A DNA stretch of 35,135 nt from Lachnospiraceae bacterium (GTDB taxonomy: Bacteria > Bacillota > Clostridia > Lachnospirales > Lachnospiraceae), in contig JAFZQY010000104.1 in the NCBI GenBank assembly GCA_017620155.1, positions 1 to 35,135 of the forward strand, given 5' to 3'. The notes beneath the pieces were generated by a model. The model saw only the letters and a list, made by a program, of their open reading frames with translations, was not told the DNA's origin and made no database searches. The position numbers and the translations under genes are program-made. Shown one piece after another: positions 32,900 through 35,135 of the stretch (position 1 is its first letter; each line of letters begins with the position of its first letter).

Positions 32900-34126
32900 T
32901 TATTTGATGATTTCTGTGACGCGAACGCCGAAACTCTCTTCTATTACTACTACTTCGCCTTTTGCAACGAACTTGCCGTTGACCAGGACATCTACGGGCT
33001 CTCCCGCTATCTTGTCAAGCTCCAGTATAGTACCGGGAGCAAAATCAAGTATCTCTGAAATCGACTTACTGGTCCTACCCAGCTCTACGGTAACCTCCAG
33101 CGGGACATCCATGATGATCCCGATATTCTCGCCTCCGGGTATGCCTGCCATATTCGGTGCCAGATTCTGGAACTGAGCCGGTGTCACATTGGTAGGTGCC
33201 ATCGGTTGTGCGTACATCTGAGGCATCGGCTGGGCGTACATCTGAGGCATCGGTTGTCCGTAAGCCATTCCGTCCGGTGGTGCCTGCGGCATCGCCTGCA
33301 TCTCGGGAGGCGGCGCTACCGGAGTGACCGGAGCCGAAGGTGCTACCGGTTCGGGTTCCGGTGCCGGAGCCTGGGCCGGTTCCGGTGACTGGCTTGCCAG
33401 GAACACATTGCAAAGATCCTTGGCGAAATCCAGCGGATACAGCTGCATGATAGTCGAATCAACCAGATCATCTATCTGCATCCTGAAAGCGATCTTGGCG
33501 AATGTTCCACCGAGGAATTCAGCTATCTCGGATCCCTGCTTTCCTTCGGTGAAGTCCACCTGTGAAGCTTCGGGAGGAGAGATATCTATCATCTTCCCCA
33601 ACATGGTTGACAGGGAGGTTGCCGAAGCACCCATCATCTGATTCATGGCTTCTGATATAGCCGACAGATGAAGTTCGTTTAACTCGGTATCCTCTACGTT
33701 CTGACCGTCACCGCCCATCATCAGGTCTGTGATCACCAGTACGTCATGCTGTTTAAGTACCAGGATGTTCGATCCGTCCAAGCCGACCGTATATTTGATC
33801 TGAATAAACACGCATGGCTTTTCGTAATCAGCTATGACATTCTCCCATGTGGCCAATGTAACCGTGGGAGTCGTGATATTGACCTTTCGATTGACCAACG
33901 AATACAGCGTCGTTGCCGAGGAGCCCATCGATATATTGGCTACCTCACCTATGGCGTCACATTCCATCGCGGATAATTCGACATCACCCACTTTGGAACC
34001 GCCGGCTTCCGGCGCTGCACCTGCGTCTGCATCAGAACTGGAACCGGAATCCGCTCCACTGTCGGAGCCTACATCCATGCCGTTTAGGAGCGCATTAATT
34101 TCGTCCTGTGACAGCATTCCATCCAT
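32900..34126 (-). CDS. fliY: Flagellar switch and CheY-P phosphatase FliY (FliN-like)
   Basis: This 408-residue protein is a fusion of a CheC-type phosphatase and a FliN/SpoA C-ring domain. An N-terminal CheY-binding peptide (MLSQDEINALLNGMD) comes first. Then two intact CheC sites, D-x3-E-x2-N (CDAIGEVANIS) and S-x3-E-x2-N (HLSAISEAMNQ), each have 22 residues between Asn and Pro. A Pro/Gln/Met-rich linker (about 235-330) with an 8-residue tandem repeat is followed by the SpoA domain (VELGRTSKSISEILDFAPGT). It lies five bases after fliM. It should both build the switch and remove phosphate from CheY. Confidence 0.94.
   Translation of the reverse strand: MDGMLSQDEINALLNGMDVGSDSGADSGSSSDADAGAAPEAGGSKVGDVELSAMECDAIGEVANISMGSSATTLYSLVNRKVNITTPTVTLATWENVIADYEKPCVFIQIKYTVGLDGSNILVLKQHDVLVITDLMMGGDGQNVEDTELNELHLSAISEAMNQMMGASATSLSTMLGKMIDISPPEASQVDFTEGKQGSEIAEFLGGTFAKIAFRMQIDDLVDSTIMQLYPLDFAKDLCNVFLASQSPEPAQAPAPEPEPVAPSAPVTPVAPPPEMQAMPQAPPDGMAYGQPMPQMYAQPMPQMYAQPMAPTNVTPAQFQNLAPNMAGIPGGENIGIIMDVPLEVTVELGRTSKSISEILDFAPGTILELDKIAGEPVDVLVNGKFVAKGEVVVIEESFGVRVTEIIK
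33198..33268 (-). repeat. 24-base tandem repeat in fliY linker
   Basis: Units at 33210-33233 and 33234-33257 are nearly identical, with partial copies on both sides. They encode the repeat YAQPMPQM in the FliY linker. The unit is a multiple of three, so copy changes keep the frame. Confidence 0.85.
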
Positions 34127-34130
34127 GCAG

Positions 34131-35111
34131 TCAGTCCTCCTCTCTGATCACGGATGTGATCTTCATCGCGAACTTTTCTTTATTATATCCGGGCAAGCCT
34201 GTAAACTTGCGGATATTGCCGACATACACATCCAGTTCGGAATCTACGTCGGTATCGACCCGGATAACATCTCCGGGCTGCAGCATCATGAAATCGCCTA
34301 CCGAGATGCTGCTTCCTCCGAGCACTGCCCGGATAGGTATATCCACATGACGTATCATGGCTTCGAGGTATTCGGAATACTCCTCACCGCTGATCTCAGT
34401 CATGTTGGAGAACCAGAACTTGGTATTAAGTTTATCCATAACGTCTTCCAGCGTAAAGAACGGAAGACATATATTGAAGAATCCTTCGGTGTCGCCTATC
34501 TTGACGTTCAGTGTCACGATGGCGATCATGTCACTCGGCGATATGATCTGCGCAAACGCCGGATTGGTCTCTATACGATCCAGGACCGGATTAACTTCGA
34601 CCACGTTTTTCCAGGGATCACGCATCAGCTGCATGCAGACAACCATCATCTTCTGCAGTATGCTCATCTCTATCTCGGAGAAGTCCCTGCTCCTCTCAAG
34701 AGCTTCACCCTGGCCTCCGAGCATCCTGTCTATCATGGCAAATCCCAGATTGGGCGCCATATCAAGGATGATCGTACCGTTCAGGGGATGAAAATTGATG
34801 ATCCCCAGTATCGACGGCGAAGCAAGAGCATTCGTAAACTCGGAGAATGTAACCGTCTCCGAACTGGCTACCGCAACCTGAACCGTCTTTCGTAAATATA
34901 CGGGCAGGTTAGTCGAAAGCAGTCGGCCGTAATGCTCGTGAATGATCTCCAGTGTCCTTAAGTGCTCCTTGGAGAACTTCGCCGGACGCTTGAAGTCATA
35001 GTTCTTGACCTGCTTCTCATTAGTATCCGACAGCGTGTCTGCGTCAAGTTCACCGGTGCTTAAGGCTGCCAGTAGATTATCTATCTCATTTTGTGACAGA
35101 ACCTCGCTCAA
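34131..35111 (-). CDS. fliM: Flagellar motor switch protein FliM
   Basis: FliM forms the C-ring layer that binds CheY-P. The 326-residue protein has the CheY-binding N-terminal peptide (LSQNEIDNLLAALSTGE), a CheC-like middle domain with the conserved FDFKRPAKFSKEHLRTL type stretch (here YDFKRPAKFSKEHLR), and a C-terminal SpoA domain (from about 250, IPIRAVLGGSSISVGDFMML). Start is TTG, supported by GGAGGT eight bases upstream (35120-35125). Only 24 bases precede it in the window. Confidence 0.96.
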   Translation of the reverse strand: MSEVLSQNEIDNLLAALSTGELDADTLSDTNEKQVKNYDFKRPAKFSKEHLRTLEIIHEHYGRLLSTNLPVYLRKTVQVAVASSETVTFSEFTNALASPSILGIINFHPLNGTIILDMAPNLGFAMIDRMLGGQGEALERSRDFSEIEMSILQKMMVVCMQLMRDPWKNVVEVNPVLDRIETNPAFAQIISPSDMIAIVTLNVKIGDTEGFFNICLPFFTLEDVMDKLNTKFWFSNMTEISGEEYSEYLEAMIRHVDIPIRAVLGGSSISVGDFMMLQPGDVIRVDTDVDSELDVYVGNIRKFTGLPGYNKEKFAMKITSVIREED

Positions 35112-35135
35112 TCCGGCTCACCTCCCATGTCCGTC
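35112..35135 (-). promoter_or_regulatory. fliM ribosome binding site; end of an upstream gene probable
   Basis: The SD GGAGGT (35120-35125) decides the TTG start of fliM. One minus-strand frame across this stretch (TDMGGEPD then TGA) stops inside the fliM start codon, as an upstream overlapping operon gene would. In this locus fliL is a common upstream neighbour, but eight residues are too few to identify it. Confidence 0.55.

Noticed and set aside
33834-34895. Long plus-strand reading frame of 353 codons opposite fliY and fliM
   Set aside because: It is antisense to two strongly conserved genes, has no family features, and is a by-product of their codon pattern.

Overview
This window looks like chromosomal DNA from a motile, anaerobic member of the Lachnospiraceae (order Eubacteriales, Bacillota). 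The assignment is an inference. It rests on the gene order fliM-fliY-cheY-fliO-fliP-fliQ-fliR-flhB-flhA-flhF-flhG-PilZ-cheB-cheA-cheW-cheC-cheD-unknown-fliA-fapA-unknown-DUF6115-unknown followed by rpsB-tsf, on a FliY-type (CheC-FliN) switch protein, on CheC/CheD adaptation, and on strong AGGAGG-type ribosome binding sites. Every intact gene is on the minus strand, so the biological order runs from right to left.

Right part (about 14.4-35.1 kb): one long motility and chemotaxis operon of 23 genes with very short gaps or overlaps. It encodes the switch (FliM, FliY), the response regulator CheY, the export gate (FliO/P/Q/R, FlhB, FlhA), placement GTPase and ATPase (FlhF, FlhG), a PilZ brake protein, the CheB/CheA/CheW/CheC/CheD signalling set and sigma-28 (FliA). 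Its distal end carries FapA and four little-characterised proteins: a 172-aa two-TM protein next to fliA, a 107-aa hydrophilic protein, a DUF6115 protein, and a membrane-anchored acidic protein ending in a YceG/MltG-like subdomain. The operon is probably closed by a hairpin and U-tract just before rpsB.

Middle (about 11.1-14.4 kb): rpsB-tsf with a good vegetative promoter, a leader that can fold two ways, and a clear terminator after tsf. Then metY with its own promoter heads a run of closely spaced genes: an exo/endonuclease/phosphatase-fold protein, a DUF362-ferredoxin protein, a radical SAM protein and a GH105 glycosidase (6.6-12.4 kb). Tight spacing suggests co-transcription of at least the last four.

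Left part (1-6.6 kb): single metabolic or maintenance genes (isochorismatase-fold hydrolase, DinB-like/DUF3795 protein, MBL-fold hydrolase, YlmH, TcdA, a P-loop kinase, a GNAT acetyltransferase). Between them are several decayed genes I could read only by joining frames: a GGDEF diguanylate cyclase remnant on the plus strand, a truncated NUDIX hydrolase, a frameshifted membrane-protein fragment, and an unidentified fragment at the left edge. No tRNA, CRISPR array, insertion sequence or prophage was seen. I did not find a clearly new defence or mobile system. The most interesting points are the rpsB leader and operon junction, the uncharacterised distal motility genes, and the cluster of pseudogenes.
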